46,899 nucleotides of DNA from NCBI GenBank assembly GCA_001038565.1, contig LFJO01000006.1:121068-167966 (forward strand), read 5' to 3'. The position numbers and the translations under genes were made by a program. The first letter of the stretch is position 1. Every line of letters begins with the position of its first letter. The notes beneath the pieces are model-generated. The model saw nothing but the letters and a program-made list of their open reading frames with translations, was not told the origin of the DNA and ran no database searches. The DNA is from Alkalihalobacillus pseudalcaliphilus. GTDB lineage: Bacteria > Bacillota > Bacilli > Bacillales > Bacillaceae_D. Shown piece after piece: positions 1 to 7,318 of this stretch.

Positions 1-109
1 AAAATAAATTTAATTAAATTGGTTTTAAATTTTGAGCAGCGGGTATACCATAATTGAACGAGTGAAGATTAAATGCATCTTTATTCCTCACCCCCTTTAT
101 ATTTGAACT

Positions 110-145
110 CCACTACCTTGTAAGGTAAGTGGGGTTCCTTTTTTT
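110..145 (+). terminator. Rho-independent terminator of a gene left of the window
   Basis: An imperfect hairpin (CCACTACCTT at 110-119 pairing with AAGGTAAGTGG at 122-132) is followed by GGTTCC and a run of T at 139-145. No convincing coding sequence lies before it in the window, so it probably ends a plus-strand gene beyond the left edge. Confidence 0.6.
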
Positions 146-190
146 GAAAGGAAATAGAACTAGTCAAAAAGACTCAGCCCTCTCTTTATT

Positions 191-200
191 CTGGTATAAT
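191..200 (+). promoter_or_regulatory. Possible extended -10 promoter for mreBH
   Basis: TGGTATAAT is an extended -10 element (TGn followed by a perfect TATAAT at 195-200). No good -35 is seen 17 bp upstream. It would give a leader of roughly 140 nt before mreBH. Two copies of TGACAAATTAG lie in that leader (288-298 and 308-318). Confidence 0.4.
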
Positions 201-348
201 ATTCCTCTATCCCTTATTTCTTAAAAAATAATCCCATATTGTTCTCATAATCTTACATAGAAGATAGCCTGTAGGACTCTATTAAGCTGACAAATTAGTT
301 GTTAAAATGACAAATTAGAAACTACTAATAGAAAAGTTGGTGCTAATT

Positions 349-1356
349 ATGTGGTCTACTGCAGAAATTGGAATAGACTTAGGTACAGCGAATTTACTTG
401 TTTATACGAAGGACAAAGGAATTGTCATTAACGAACCTTCCGTTGTGGCATTAAATACAGAAACGAAAGAAGTTCTTGCCGTTGGTACAGAAGCTAAAAA
501 TATGGTCGGTAAAACACCAGCAAACATCATTGCCGTTCGTCCATTACGTGACGGTGTCATTGCTGATTTTGATGTTACAAGTGATATGTTAAGAGCGGTT
601 ATGAAAAAAGCTAGCAAAAAACTAGGGTTATCAATGCGTAAGCCAAATGTTGTCGTTTGTGCTCCATCTGGCTCAACATCTGTAGAGCGTCGAGCAATTT
701 TAGATGCGGTTAGAAGTTGTGGTGCAAAAAATGTGCATATCATTGAGGAACCTGTAGCAGCAGCGATTGGTTCAGACTTACCAGTAAGTGAACCGATAGC
801 CAATGTTGTGGTAGATATTGGTGGAGGTACAACAGAAGTGGCAATTATCTCATTTGGAGGAGTTGTTTCCTGTAATTCAGTAAGAATAGGTGGAGATAAA
901 CTCGATGATGCGATTATTCAATATGTACGTAAACAATACAATGTGTTAATTGGAGAACGCACTGCCGAGCAAATAAAAATGGAGATTGGTTATACACCAA
1001 TCGAGCACGAGGAATTAACAATGGAAGTTCGTGGTCGTGATTTAGTTAATGGCTTACCGAAAACACTTGAATTAGCTTCAACTGAGATTCAAGCTGCCTT
1101 ACACGAAAATATGATTCACTTGCTTGAAGCTATTCGTGCAACGTTGGAAAACTGCCCTCCTGAATTAAGTGGAGACATTGTTGACCGTGGTGTTATGGTA
1201 ACTGGTGGTGGTGCATTATTAAATGGGATGCAGGATTGGTTATCAAACGAAATTTCTGTTCCTGTTCACTTAGCACCTAATCCTTTAGAATCTGTTGCCA
1301 TTGGAACAGGTCGCTCACTGAAATTTATTGATAAACTTCAAAAAGCAACGGTTTAA
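349..1356 (+). CDS. mreBH: MreBH, actin-like cell-shape protein
   Basis: Bacterial actin of the MreB/Mbl/MreBH group, 335 aa. These proteins form filaments under the membrane and guide the lateral cell-wall synthesis machinery; MreBH in B. subtilis also directs the hydrolase LytE. The ATP-binding signatures are present: DLGTAN near residue 10, EEPVAAAIG and [10 protein letters not shown] in the middle, and GGGALL followed by [12 protein letters not shown] near the C-terminus. Phrases such as [13 protein letters not shown] and SGDIVDRGV match the MreBH paralogue better than Mbl or MreB. I chose the ATG at 349 because it gives [12 protein letters not shown], the usual length; an in-frame TTG at 337 adds four residues. 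It stands alone, not in the mreBCD operon, facing tcyP across a shared terminator. Confidence 0.9.
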   Translation: MWSTAEIGIDLGTANLLVYTKDKGIVINEPSVVALNTETKEVLAVGTEAKNMVGKTPANIIAVRPLRDGVIADFDVTSDMLRAVMKKASKKLGLSMRKPNVVVCAPSGSTSVERRAILDAVRSCGAKNVHIIEEPVAAAIGSDLPVSEPIANVVVDIGGGTTEVAIISFGGVVSCNSVRIGGDKLDDAIIQYVRKQYNVLIGERTAEQIKMEIGYTPIEHEELTMEVRGRDLVNGLPKTLELASTEIQAALHENMIHLLEAIRATLENCPPELSGDIVDRGVMVTGGGALLNGMQDWLSNEISVPVHLAPNPLESVAIGTGRSLKFIDKLQKATV

Positions 1357-1385
1357 AACCGATTGTATTATGATTATAAAGTATA

Positions 1386-1420
1386 GGGGCGCTAAAGATT
1401 CAATTCTTTAGCGCCCTATT
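1386..1420. terminator. Bidirectional terminator between mreBH and tcyP
   Basis: A perfect 12-bp stem, GGGCGCTAAAGA (1387-1398) with TCTTTAGCGCCC (1405-1416) around a 6-nt loop, lies between two convergent genes. T-rich sequence follows on either strand, though neither run is long. Confidence 0.8.
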
Positions 1421-1454
1421 TCATAGATAGATTTATTCATTTAGCCATCAAGTT

Positions 1455-2840
1455 TTAAATCTCATTTGTTTCGAGCTGTTGAGTAGGATCATTATAAATC
1501 GTCTCATCTAATTCTTTCGTCCATTTCCCTGTCAATGTACCTGCTGTCATACTCCCGCTCACATTCACTGCTGTACGCCCCATATCTATAAGGGGTTCAA
1601 CAGATATTAACAATCCTGCTAAAGCAATTGGCATATCGAGGGCTGATAAAACTAAAAGTGCCGCAAACGTCGCTCCTCCACCTACACCAGCTACGCCAAA
1701 AGAACTAATAGCCACAACTAAAATTAACATAAGAATAAAACCAGGATCTAAAGGATTAATTCCAATTGTGGGAGCAATCATAACCGCTAACATTGCTGGA
1801 TAAATACCTGCACAACCATTTTGTCCGATTGATAAACCAAAAGAACCAGCAAAATTCGCCGTCCCCTCGGGAACACCTAATTTTCTTTGCGTCTCAATAT
1901 TTAAGGGTAATGCTCCAGCACTAGTACGAGAAGTAAAAGCAAACGCTAATACTGGAAATGCTTTTTTTACATAAGTGATAGGATTCAAGCCTGAAAAGAG
2001 TAATAATAATAAATGAATAATAAACATAACAGCTAAAGCTACATATGAAGCGACGACAAATTTCCCTAGACTTGCAATCGCAGTCAAATCACTTGTTGCA
2101 ACTGTCCGAGTCATAATCGCTAAAACGCCATATGGGGTTAAACGTAATATGAATGTAACGACTCGCATGATAATTGCGTGAATAGAACCTATTAGATTTG
2201 CAAAGGTTTCCGCTTTCTCGGGCTCTTTCCGCCGAACCCCTAAGTAAGCAATACCTAAAAACACAGTAAATATAACGACCGCAATAGTCGATGTTGAGCG
2301 CGCACCAGTAAAATCTAAGAAAGGATTAGCAGGCAACAATTGAATGATTTGTTGAGGGAAGCTTAAACCTTCTACGTTATTTGTATAATTTTCTTCTAAT
2401 GAAATACCTCGTGCTTGCTCCGCTTCTCCTTGTTCAATTTCAATCGCTTCTAAGTTAAAACCCACAGACGTAGCAATACCTACAGCCGCTGCAATTGCAG
2501 TCGTCCCAACCAAAACAGCTAGTATGAGAACACTAATTTTGCCTACATTTTTAGTCAATGTCATTTTCGTAAAAGCTGCTAAGATGGATACAAAGATAAG
2601 AGGCATAACAATCATTTGTAAAAAGCGAATGTAACCTGTTCCAACAATGTTAAACCAATTCGATGTCTCAGCTATAATTTCTGAAGATGCTCCATAAACC
2701 CATTGTAAACCTAGACCAAACAGTATACCTACTCCTAAAGCTGTAAATACTCTTTTTGAAAAAGAAATATGATTGCGCTGCATCCAATATAAACCCAAAA
2801 TAAGGACAAGCATTATACATACATTTAAGATAATAAACAT
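1455..2840 (-). CDS. tcyP: TcyP, sodium-coupled L-cystine symporter
   Basis: Dicarboxylate/amino acid:cation symporter family, 461 aa. TcyP imports L-cystine in exchange for the sodium or proton gradient. Multiple hydrophobic segments span the protein, with family signatures: FTSRTSAGALPLNIE and the SIGQNGCAGIYPAM stretch (re-entrant loop and substrate site), then GVAGVGGGATFAAL, and VEPLIDMGRTAVNVSG near the C-terminus. These phrases match B. subtilis TcyP closely. The ATG at 2840 is chosen because GGAGAGGTG lies 8 nt upstream; an in-frame start at 2867 would add nine residues before that ribosome binding site. Monocistronic, convergent with mreBH. A long dyad lies upstream and may be its operator. 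Confidence 0.9.
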   Translation of the reverse strand: MFIILNVCIMLVLILGLYWMQRNHISFSKRVFTALGVGILFGLGLQWVYGASSEIIAETSNWFNIVGTGYIRFLQMIVMPLIFVSILAAFTKMTLTKNVGKISVLILAVLVGTTAIAAAVGIATSVGFNLEAIEIEQGEAEQARGISLEENYTNNVEGLSFPQQIIQLLPANPFLDFTGARSTSTIAVVIFTVFLGIAYLGVRRKEPEKAETFANLIGSIHAIIMRVVTFILRLTPYGVLAIMTRTVATSDLTAIASLGKFVVASYVALAVMFIIHLLLLLFSGLNPITYVKKAFPVLAFAFTSRTSAGALPLNIETQRKLGVPEGTANFAGSFGLSIGQNGCAGIYPAMLAVMIAPTIGINPLDPGFILMLILVVAISSFGVAGVGGGATFAALLVLSALDMPIALAGLLISVEPLIDMGRTAVNVSGSMTAGTLTGKWTKELDETIYNDPTQQLETNEI

Positions 2841-2866
2841 GCCTTTCTCACCTCTCCAGCTAATCA

Positions 2867-2912
2867 ATTATTCCACTTATACAAGTATTCAAATTTGATA
2901 AGTCGGAATAAT
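2867..2912. promoter_or_regulatory. Long inverted repeat upstream of tcyP, possible operator
   Basis: ATTATTCCACTTAT (2867-2880) and ATAAGTCGGAATAAT (2898-2912) are inverted copies differing by one inserted base, 17 bp apart. They sit 27-72 bp upstream of the tcyP start. In B. subtilis tcyP is repressed by the cysteine regulator CymR. That this dyad is a CymR site is inference from position and gene, not a checked motif match. Confidence 0.4.
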
Positions 2913-3000
2913 ACAATATATGTGAGTGTTTGAAATTGATGTCTTTTATTTATATCTTTTATGTACTCAGAAATTAAAAATGACCTTTTTATTTGAAATA

Positions 3001-3038
3001 AAACCTGCCAAGGCATCCATCGATCGCTTTGACAGGTA
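3001..3038 (-). terminator. Terminator of the nitrilase-family gene
   Basis: On the minus strand ACCTGTCAAAGC pairs imperfectly with GCCTTGGCAGGT and runs into TTTTATTTC, just downstream of the stop codon at 3043. Confidence 0.7.
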
Positions 3039-3042
3039 ATCT

Positions 3043-3834
3043 TTAATATAAATGTGGCACTCTACTTTCGAATACAGGTACATCATTTCTTATCTTTACT
3101 ACTTTCTCTAAATCGATTTGAGAAGACAGAGTCTGCTCTTTATTTGCTGTACCTTCAACTAAAATATTCCCCCAAGGGTCAATCACTTTTGATCGTCCCG
3201 CAAAAATCGTCCCTTGATCTTCACCGATACCATTACACGAGACCACATAATGTTGATTTTCAATCGCACGACTTTGCTGTAAAATATTCCAATGCTTAAA
3301 CCTTACTTCTGGCCATTGGGCAACAATAAAAAGGACTTGTACCCCTTGTAACGCTAGTGATCTTGATAACTCTGGAAAACGTAAGTCATAACAAATGATT
3401 AGACCCATTTTATTACCATCTAACGTAAAAACCTGTCCTTTCTTTTGTCCCGCACTTAAGTAAGCTGGCTCATTTAACATCGGCACTAAATGGACTTTAT
3501 CATATTGATAAACGAGTTCACCTTCACGATTAAAAACGAGAGAGCGATTATAAATATCGGACCCTTCCTTAACCGCAATCGAGCCGCCAATGATATGAAC
3601 ACCATATGATTTTGCAAGTCTACTTAAAAATTGATACGTAACCCCATTAGGTGTATCAGCGATTTCTTTAAGTGCTTCTAACCGATAACCTGTTGTCCAC
3701 ATTTCAGGCAAGACAAGGATATCAGGTTTTTCATTCTTATTTAACTCATCAACAACCCATTTCTCAACACGTTCGCGGTTAGCCTGAGGATTTGCCGGAA
3801 TAACTTCCATTTGAATGCAAGATATACGTAACAC
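3043..3834 (-). CDS. Carbon-nitrogen hydrolase, MtnU/omega-amidase-like
   Basis: Nitrilase-superfamily amidase, 263 aa, cytoplasmic. The Glu-Lys-Cys catalytic triad is visible: E44 in LPEMW, K113 in YDKVHL, and C148 in ICYDLRFPE. The protein resembles B. subtilis MtnU (YkrU), which lies with methionine-salvage genes, and the Nit2/YafV omega-amidases that hydrolyse 2-oxo acid amides such as alpha-ketoglutaramate. No methionine-salvage neighbours are present here, so the substrate is unassigned. I chose the GTG at 3834 because AGGGGTG lies 5-6 nt before it; the TTG at 3849 would precede this ribosome binding site. Flanked by terminators on both sides, so a single-gene unit. Confidence 0.8.
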   Translation of the reverse strand: MLRISCIQMEVIPANPQANRERVEKWVVDELNKNEKPDILVLPEMWTTGYRLEALKEIADTPNGVTYQFLSRLAKSYGVHIIGGSIAVKEGSDIYNRSLVFNREGELVYQYDKVHLVPMLNEPAYLSAGQKKGQVFTLDGNKMGLIICYDLRFPELSRSLALQGVQVLFIVAQWPEVRFKHWNILQQSRAIENQHYVVSCNGIGEDQGTIFAGRSKVIDPWGNILVEGTANKEQTLSSQIDLEKVVKIRNDVPVFESRVPHLY

Positions 3835-3847
3835 TAACTCACCCCTC

Positions 3848-3892
3848 AAAAAAAATCAGTTTATCTATTATAGCTAGATTAACTGATTTTTC
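3848..3892 (-). terminator. Terminator after the dehydrogenase/small protein pair
   Basis: AAAAATCAGTTTATCT (from 3850) and AGATTAACTGATTTTT (3876-3891) form a stem with A/T runs on both sides, so it could work in both directions. It lies after the stop codon at 3920 and just before the nitrilase gene's ribosome binding site. Confidence 0.65.
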
Positions 3893-3919
3893 GGAATAGA
3901 TAAAGGATCTTTCTTTGTT

Positions 3920-4081
3920 TTAAATAAGTGGAAAATTACTTTGATAGGATGGATTACGATAAAAAGGAGGTCTTGGTCCAATTTTTTGCATCTTCCATGA
4001 ATGATTTAAATACGTCATCGTCACAAGACCTGGTTGATTACTTAATAGTAAAGTCAACTCAGGGTTAAATTGAAACTTCAT
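3920..4081 (-). CDS. Small hypothetical protein following the dehydrogenase
   Basis: A 53-aa protein I do not recognise. It begins MKFQFNPELTLLLSNQPG and ends in a Pro/Tyr/Asn-rich tail (PRPPFYRNPSYQSNFPLI). No signal peptide, membrane segment or cysteine is visible. The ATG at 4081 is preceded by GGAGGAG with 8-nt spacing, which supports it being translated, and the gene begins 16 nt after the dehydrogenase stop, so the two are probably cotranscribed. An upstream in-frame start at 4123 would overlap the dehydrogenase and lacks a ribosome binding site. Confidence 0.55.
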   Translation of the reverse strand: MKFQFNPELTLLLSNQPGLVTMTYLNHSWKMQKIGPRPPFYRNPSYQSNFPLI

Positions 4082-4097
4082 TCCATCTTCTCCTCCA

Positions 4098-5072
4098 TTA
4101 AGAATTGGTTGATTCTCCGCCATCTACATGTAGTACTTGTGCCGTAACAAACCTTGAATCATCAGAAGCTAAATAAACGTACGTCGGAGCAAGCTCAAAT
4201 GGTTGAGCCACACGTTTCATCGGATTTTGCGAGCCAAAAATCGCCACCTGATCAGCCGTAAAACTTGCTGGAATAAGTGGTGTCCATATTCGACCAGGTG
4301 CAACGGCATTGACACGAATGCCCTTATCCACGACATTTTTAGCTAAAGCTCGTGTAAATCCAACAATTGCTCCCTTTGTAGCCGTATAATCAATCATTTG
4401 TTCTTCACCATTATATGTGACGACAGATGTGGTGCCAATTATGGAACTCCCTGCTTTCATATATGGTAAAGCTGCTCTTGTCGTATAAAAATGTGAGTAA
4501 ATATTTACTTTAAATGTATCATCAAATTGTTCGTCAGTAATATCAGTCAATTCCTTTTGCTGAAATTGAATACCTACATTGTTCACTAAAATATCAATTT
4601 TGCCCCAACGCTTAACCGTTTGCGTAACAATATCTATACTTTGTTTTTTTTCCCTTACATCTCCAGGTAATAAAAGACACTCTCTTCCCAATTCTTCTAC
4701 TCGCCTTTTCGTTCGATGTGCATCCTCATGCTCATTAAGATAAGAAATAGCAATATCTGCTCCTTCTTTTGCAAAAGCAATAGCAACCGCCGCGCCTATC
4801 CCACTGTCACCTCCCGTTATAAGTGCCACTTTATTACTCAGCTTTTCACTACCTTTATAATGAGGGTTTTCAAGAATAGGCAATGGTACCATTAAGGCAT
4901 CTACACCTGGTTGATTTAGCTGTCTTTGTTCAGGAACTGTAACTGGAATTTCTTCATATCTTTCAATCTTGCCATAATGACGATAAAGCGGATATGGTGA
5001 TGTTTGCATCGTTTCCTTAAATTTTTCCTGTAGTTCCTTTATTTGTTTGATTAATTCTTCAGGATTTATCAT
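4098..5072 (-). CDS. General-stress-type short-chain dehydrogenase/reductase
   Basis: NAD(P)-dependent SDR, 324 aa, cytoplasmic. The Rossmann signature TGGDSGIG is at 86-93, NNVG (usually NNAG) at 164-167, and the Ser-Tyr-Lys catalytic set at about S216, Y229 and K233 (YTATK). It carries the extra 80-residue N-terminal segment (Pro-rich PYPLYRHYG...QPG..LMVPLP) typical of the YdaD/YhdF/YhxC group of Bacillus general stress dehydrogenases, whose substrates are not established. The ATG at 5072 is preferred: AAGGAGGG ends 6 nt upstream. The ATG at 5078 abuts the ribosome binding site and that at 5114 lies above it. Followed closely by the 53-aa gene; csbD, another stress-type gene, lies upstream. 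Confidence 0.85.
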   Translation of the reverse strand: MINPEELIKQIKELQEKFKETMQTSPYPLYRHYGKIERYEEIPVTVPEQRQLNQPGVDALMVPLPILENPHYKGSEKLSNKVALITGGDSGIGAAVAIAFAKEGADIAISYLNEHEDAHRTKRRVEELGRECLLLPGDVREKKQSIDIVTQTVKRWGKIDILVNNVGIQFQQKELTDITDEQFDDTFKVNIYSHFYTTRAALPYMKAGSSIIGTTSVVTYNGEEQMIDYTATKGAIVGFTRALAKNVVDKGIRVNAVAPGRIWTPLIPASFTADQVAIFGSQNPMKRVAQPFELAPTYVYLASDDSRFVTAQVLHVDGGESTNS

Positions 5073-5255
5073 TAGCATCCCTCCTTCGCTACCTATTTGT
5101 ATGTATAGTGTCAATAATTATGAACAACATGCCAAAAAAGCCGAGTAAGGTTGGCGTTTTATTGCTCAGCTACTAAAGTGAGCGCTCCTTATAGTCGTGC
5201 CTCTCATAAAAACCATATGAATGAATGAATCAATCCTTTATTCTTCTAGCCTCCT

Positions 5256-5308
5256 CTAAAAACAAAGGAGCTGTAACATTAGAATTTCTCATCCAATCTT
5301 ACAGCTCC
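5256..5308 (-). terminator. Terminator of csbD
   Basis: On the minus strand a perfect 10-bp stem, GGAGCTGTAA (5308-5299) with TTACAGCTCC (5276-5267), encloses a 22-nt loop and is followed by TTTGTTTTT. It lies about 60 bp after the csbD stop codon. Confidence 0.75.
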
Positions 5309-5322
5309 CATATCTATATCAT

Positions 5323-5344
5323 CAATTCGTTACGTAACGAATTG
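5323..5344. repeat. Perfect 22-bp palindrome downstream of csbD
   Basis: The 22 bases from 5323 to 5344, centred on TACGTA, are a perfect dyad without a loop (arms CAATTCGTTAC and GTAACGAATTG). It begins 20 bp after the csbD stop and precedes the csbD terminator. It could be a protein site or part of the 3' RNA structure. Confidence 0.6.
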
Positions 5345-5364
5345 TTAATCCCTTTAAATAACGT

Positions 5365-5553
5365 TTAATTCCAGCTATCTACATCTTTTTTGGCTTCTTC
5401 TTTTGTGATTCCGTATCTTTCTTGTACTTTACCAATTAATTTATCTTTATCACCATCCACTTGTTGTAAGTCATCGTCTGTTAATTTACCCCATTTCTTT
5501 TTAGCCTCACCTTTCATTTGGTTCCAACGACCTTTCCACTTTGTTTGTTCCAT
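5365..5553 (-). CDS. csbD: CsbD family stress protein
   Basis: A 62-aa CsbD/YjbJ family protein: charged, Trp- and Lys-rich, with the family pattern WKGRWNQMKGEAKKKWGKLTDDD then DKLIGKVQERYG. These are abundant small proteins induced by general stress (SigB in B. subtilis); their molecular role is unknown. The ATG is preceded by AAAGGAGGAATTTAGA. A SigB-like promoter was looked for: GTTTCA is followed after 14 bp by GGTTAA upstream, but the match is too weak to call. Monocistronic, with its own terminator and a 22-bp palindrome behind the stop codon. Confidence 0.85.
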   Translation of the reverse strand: MEQTKWKGRWNQMKGEAKKKWGKLTDDDLQQVDGDKDKLIGKVQERYGITKEEAKKDVDSWN

Positions 5554-6159
5554 TCTAAATTCCTCCTTTTGATGTGTTTCTACTTTTTGTTTAACCTGAT
5601 AAACGGCTTATGAAACCTATAGATAAGCTATTTCCACTATTTCACAAAGTTTATGAGGATTTTATTTAATGGATGAGGGTTACTTGAGGAAGTTTTGTAT
5701 GAAAGTGTCCAAAAGATGATAGGCGGAGTTCTACTCGTCGCTACCGAAAATCATGCTGCGCGACAATTACGTGGTGCTGAGCTAATCGGCTTCGCCGCTG
5801 GTTCTCAGCTCTGCCACTATGTCTCACGGGTTTCCGCTTGATAGTGTACTATTATTATCCATATGCTCTTCTTCGTAGGACTCTGTGGGAATGGGGATAG
5901 ATTTTTTACAGGCGGGTTTTGAAAATGGAGAAAGGTTTCAATGAACATACAATAAATATAATAATTTTACTATTATAGAAATAAACCCTATTCAGAGTTG
6001 GATACTTTTAATAGTTATGATTTGTGATAAGGTTCATACCTAAGGTTTGTTTGCCATTTCGGAAGAAGGTTCACAGGTGAACGAGCTTCTAATCAAGAGG
6101 ACATTATTAAATAAGCAAATACTCTGCCTTCTTATTTAACTGCAATATTATTTATTAGA
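5554..6159. other. Gene-free stretch with a dispersed repeat copy
   Basis: About 600 bp without a supportable gene. The first part holds the csbD upstream region; 5693-5840 is a member of a dispersed hairpin-rich repeat. I see no further coding sequence, RNA gene or terminator in 5850-6159. Confidence 0.6.
5693..5840 (+). repeat. Dispersed intergenic repeat, copy A
   Basis: Begins TTTTGTATGAAAGTG and continues with GCGGAGTTCTACTCGTCGC, then ACCGAAAATCATGCTGCGC and CGGCTTCGCC, all shared with copies at 12207 and 39568. The arms GGCGGAG and CTTCGCCG can form hairpins. Its right end is degenerate relative to the other copies. Confidence 0.6.
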
Positions 6160-6729
6160 TTACTTTGCTTCTCTTAATATCCTCTCAACCATTTTTTTGT
6201 TTTCCATGATCTCTCCAATTTTAAGTACCACTGGAACTAAAGTCTGCCCTGTCCCAACTAGCTCTTCACCTCTTTGTTCCACCGCTAATTTATATAGGAT
6301 TTTGATCATTCGGTAAAATTTCTTTTCCATTAACCCAATATAATATATTGGTTCATAGTGTAATGCGTGATCATAAAATACCTCCATAAAACGCTTAAAA
6401 TGTCCTTGTCTCTGATAGGATTCATGAAGACATAATTTATCGATTTCCCAAGTTTTTTTTTGGTTTGCCTTAATATCTGGGTAATGTGAAAATTTGGAGC
6501 GCCCTTCTCCTTCTACCGTACTATTTTTATGTAAAGGATCGAATGGAATAAATTCAACCGTTCCAATCGCTTTCTTTGGAAGAAATGGATAACGATTAGA
6601 TATGAGCAAATTATAACGAACGGCATCATTTCGATATGAATCATTTTCCCATCCATTTTTTTCACAGGCATGTTCCCAAATGGATGCGAATTTCTTTTGT
6701 TGCTTTGAATGCTGTACGATTTCAAACAC
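6160..6729 (-). CDS. GNAT-fold acyltransferase next to lasso precursor A2
   Basis: A 189-aa protein with features of GNAT acyltransferases: IGTVEFIPFDP forms the beta strand before the cofactor site and LCLHESYQRQGHFKRFMEVF carries the Q-R-Q-G-H loop that binds acyl-CoA pyrophosphate. The long, charged body also recalls autoinducer-synthase-like GNATs. Substrate unknown. The GTG at 6729 has AAAGGAG 9 nt upstream; the ATG at 6750 would add seven residues but lies above this ribosome binding site. The gene follows precursor A2 on the same strand, 88 nt after the A2 stop, with a hairpin between them, so it may be expressed at a lower level from the A2 promoter. A role in modifying the peptide is a guess from position only. 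Confidence 0.6.
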   Translation of the reverse strand: MFEIVQHSKQQKKFASIWEHACEKNGWENDSYRNDAVRYNLLISNRYPFLPKKAIGTVEFIPFDPLHKNSTVEGEGRSKFSHYPDIKANQKKTWEIDKLCLHESYQRQGHFKRFMEVFYDHALHYEPIYYIGLMEKKFYRMIKILYKLAVEQRGEELVGTGQTLVPVVLKIGEIMENKKMVERILREAK

Positions 6730-6767
6730 GGAGCAATTCTCCTTTCTCATTCTACCATTAGACTAGA

Positions 6768-6794
6768 GGACCCTCATCTAACAGATAAGAGTCC
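6768..6794 (-). terminator. Hairpin between A2 and the GNAT gene (attenuator-like)
   Basis: On the minus strand GGACTCTTATCT and AGATGAGGGTCC form a 12-bp stem (two G-T wobbles) with a 3-nt loop, 23 nt after the A2 stop codon. The following sequence (TCTAGTCT) is only partly T-rich, so partial termination or 3'-end protection of a short precursor mRNA is more likely than full termination. Confidence 0.45.
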
Positions 6795-6817
6795 TACAGA
6801 AGTAATCATTTCCCTAG

Positions 6818-6942
6818 CTATCTAATGGATCCGTCGGGTCTGTCGGATCCGTTGGATCTGTAGGCTTTGTTGGCGGGTTCTTTTTCATCGTCAAGCTTAC
6901 ATCTAATACTTCTAATGATAGTGACTTCCAATTTTTTTTCAT
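6818..6942 (-). CDS. Lasso-type precursor peptide A2 with TDP-repeat core
   Basis: A 41-42 residue open frame starting at ATG 6942 with AAAGGTGG 7 nt upstream. The N-terminal half, MKKNWKSLSLEVLDVSLTM, is a paeninodin-family leader: Trp5, LEVLD, and Thr at position 18, the conserved penultimate leader Thr. The usual Pro at position 8 is Leu. The remainder is unlike a lasso core: it begins KKNPPTKPTD, has TDP four times in tandem, and ends LDS. There is no Gly/Ala/Ser/Cys at core position 1 and no Asp/Glu at 7-9; the first acid is D29, core position 10. The C-terminal Ser fits the substrate of the kinase encoded in the locus. It has its own promoter with two SinR-like boxes. It could be a true substrate, a differently modified peptide, or a decayed precursor. 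Confidence 0.75.
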
Positions 6943-6986
6943 ACTCTCACCACCTTTCCTTAATAAAATTGGGCAGTTCTCCCTTT

Positions 6987-7002
6987 GTTCGTTATAAAGA
7001 TA
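6987..7002. promoter_or_regulatory. SinR-like palindromic box, downstream of A2 promoter
   Basis: GTTCGTTATAAAGATA, a degenerate copy of the 16-bp box GTTCTTTATAAAGAAC found at the eps and lasso kinase promoters. It lies exactly 30 bp from the second box at 7017 and forms with it a larger inverted repeat (TTCGTTATAAAGA and TCTTTATAACGAA, 13 of 13 matching). Confidence 0.5.
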
Positions 7003-7016
7003 AAAAGTTTATACGA

Positions 7017-7058
7017 GTTCTTTATAACGAATATAATCTAATCCTTACTATTAGTCAA
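7017..7058 (-). promoter_or_regulatory. Promoter of A2 with overlapping SinR-like box
   Basis: On the minus strand TTGACT (7058-7053), a 17-bp spacer and TATATT (7035-7030) form a good SigA promoter. The -10 runs straight into ATTCGTTATAAAGAAC (7032-7017), a 16-bp box like those at the eps promoter. Transcription would start near 7023, about 80 nt upstream of the A2 start codon. A repressor bound here would block the promoter. Confidence 0.65.
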
Positions 7059-7090
7059 TTAATATATTACTGTCACTCGTTTTTTTCTAT

Positions 7091-7318
7091 TTAGATTAAT
7101 TCGGGCAGATTTAAAAAACGGAAATTGAAGAATGGAATATAGCGACTACTACCAAGACCTGCACTTACATATTGTTGAATCCCTTCATATTCCCATAGTC
7201 CTTTCACTCTATCTTTTGGTGGAAAAGGGCCATTATTGCTCTACCATGGCTCTGGAACAAATCATGCATGCTCCTTATTTTCAATCCCTTTTGTTACGCC
7301 CCCATCTTCATTTTGTAT
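7091..7318 (-). pseudogene. Remnant of a gene behind the lasso exporter, possibly metallophosphoesterase
   Basis: After the exporter stop codon the same frame stays protein-like but is broken by TGA (7264-7262) and TAG (7243-7241). The last part, ending at TAA 7093-7091, reads PPKDRVKGLWEYEGIQQY, then VSAGLGSS and IPFF..FRFLNLPEL. That layout (G-L-(Y/W), Y-V-s-x-G-L-G, I-P, then L-P-E) resembles the C-terminus of calcineurin-like metallophosphoesterases (YkuE/YaeI type). No start or metal-binding motifs remain. A decayed gene or the scar of a recombination event are both possible. Confidence 0.45.

Noticed and set aside
1-54. Short plus-strand open frame ending at TGA 52-54, possible tail of an upstream gene
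   Set aside because: Only 17 codons, no family features, and the terminator lies a further 56 bp away. It cannot be told from chance in AT-rich DNA.
84-106. ACCCCC near the left edge as a SigI -35 for mreBH
   Set aside because: B. subtilis mreBH is SigI-controlled, but here ACCCCC is not followed by a -10 at suitable distance and lies upstream of a terminator.
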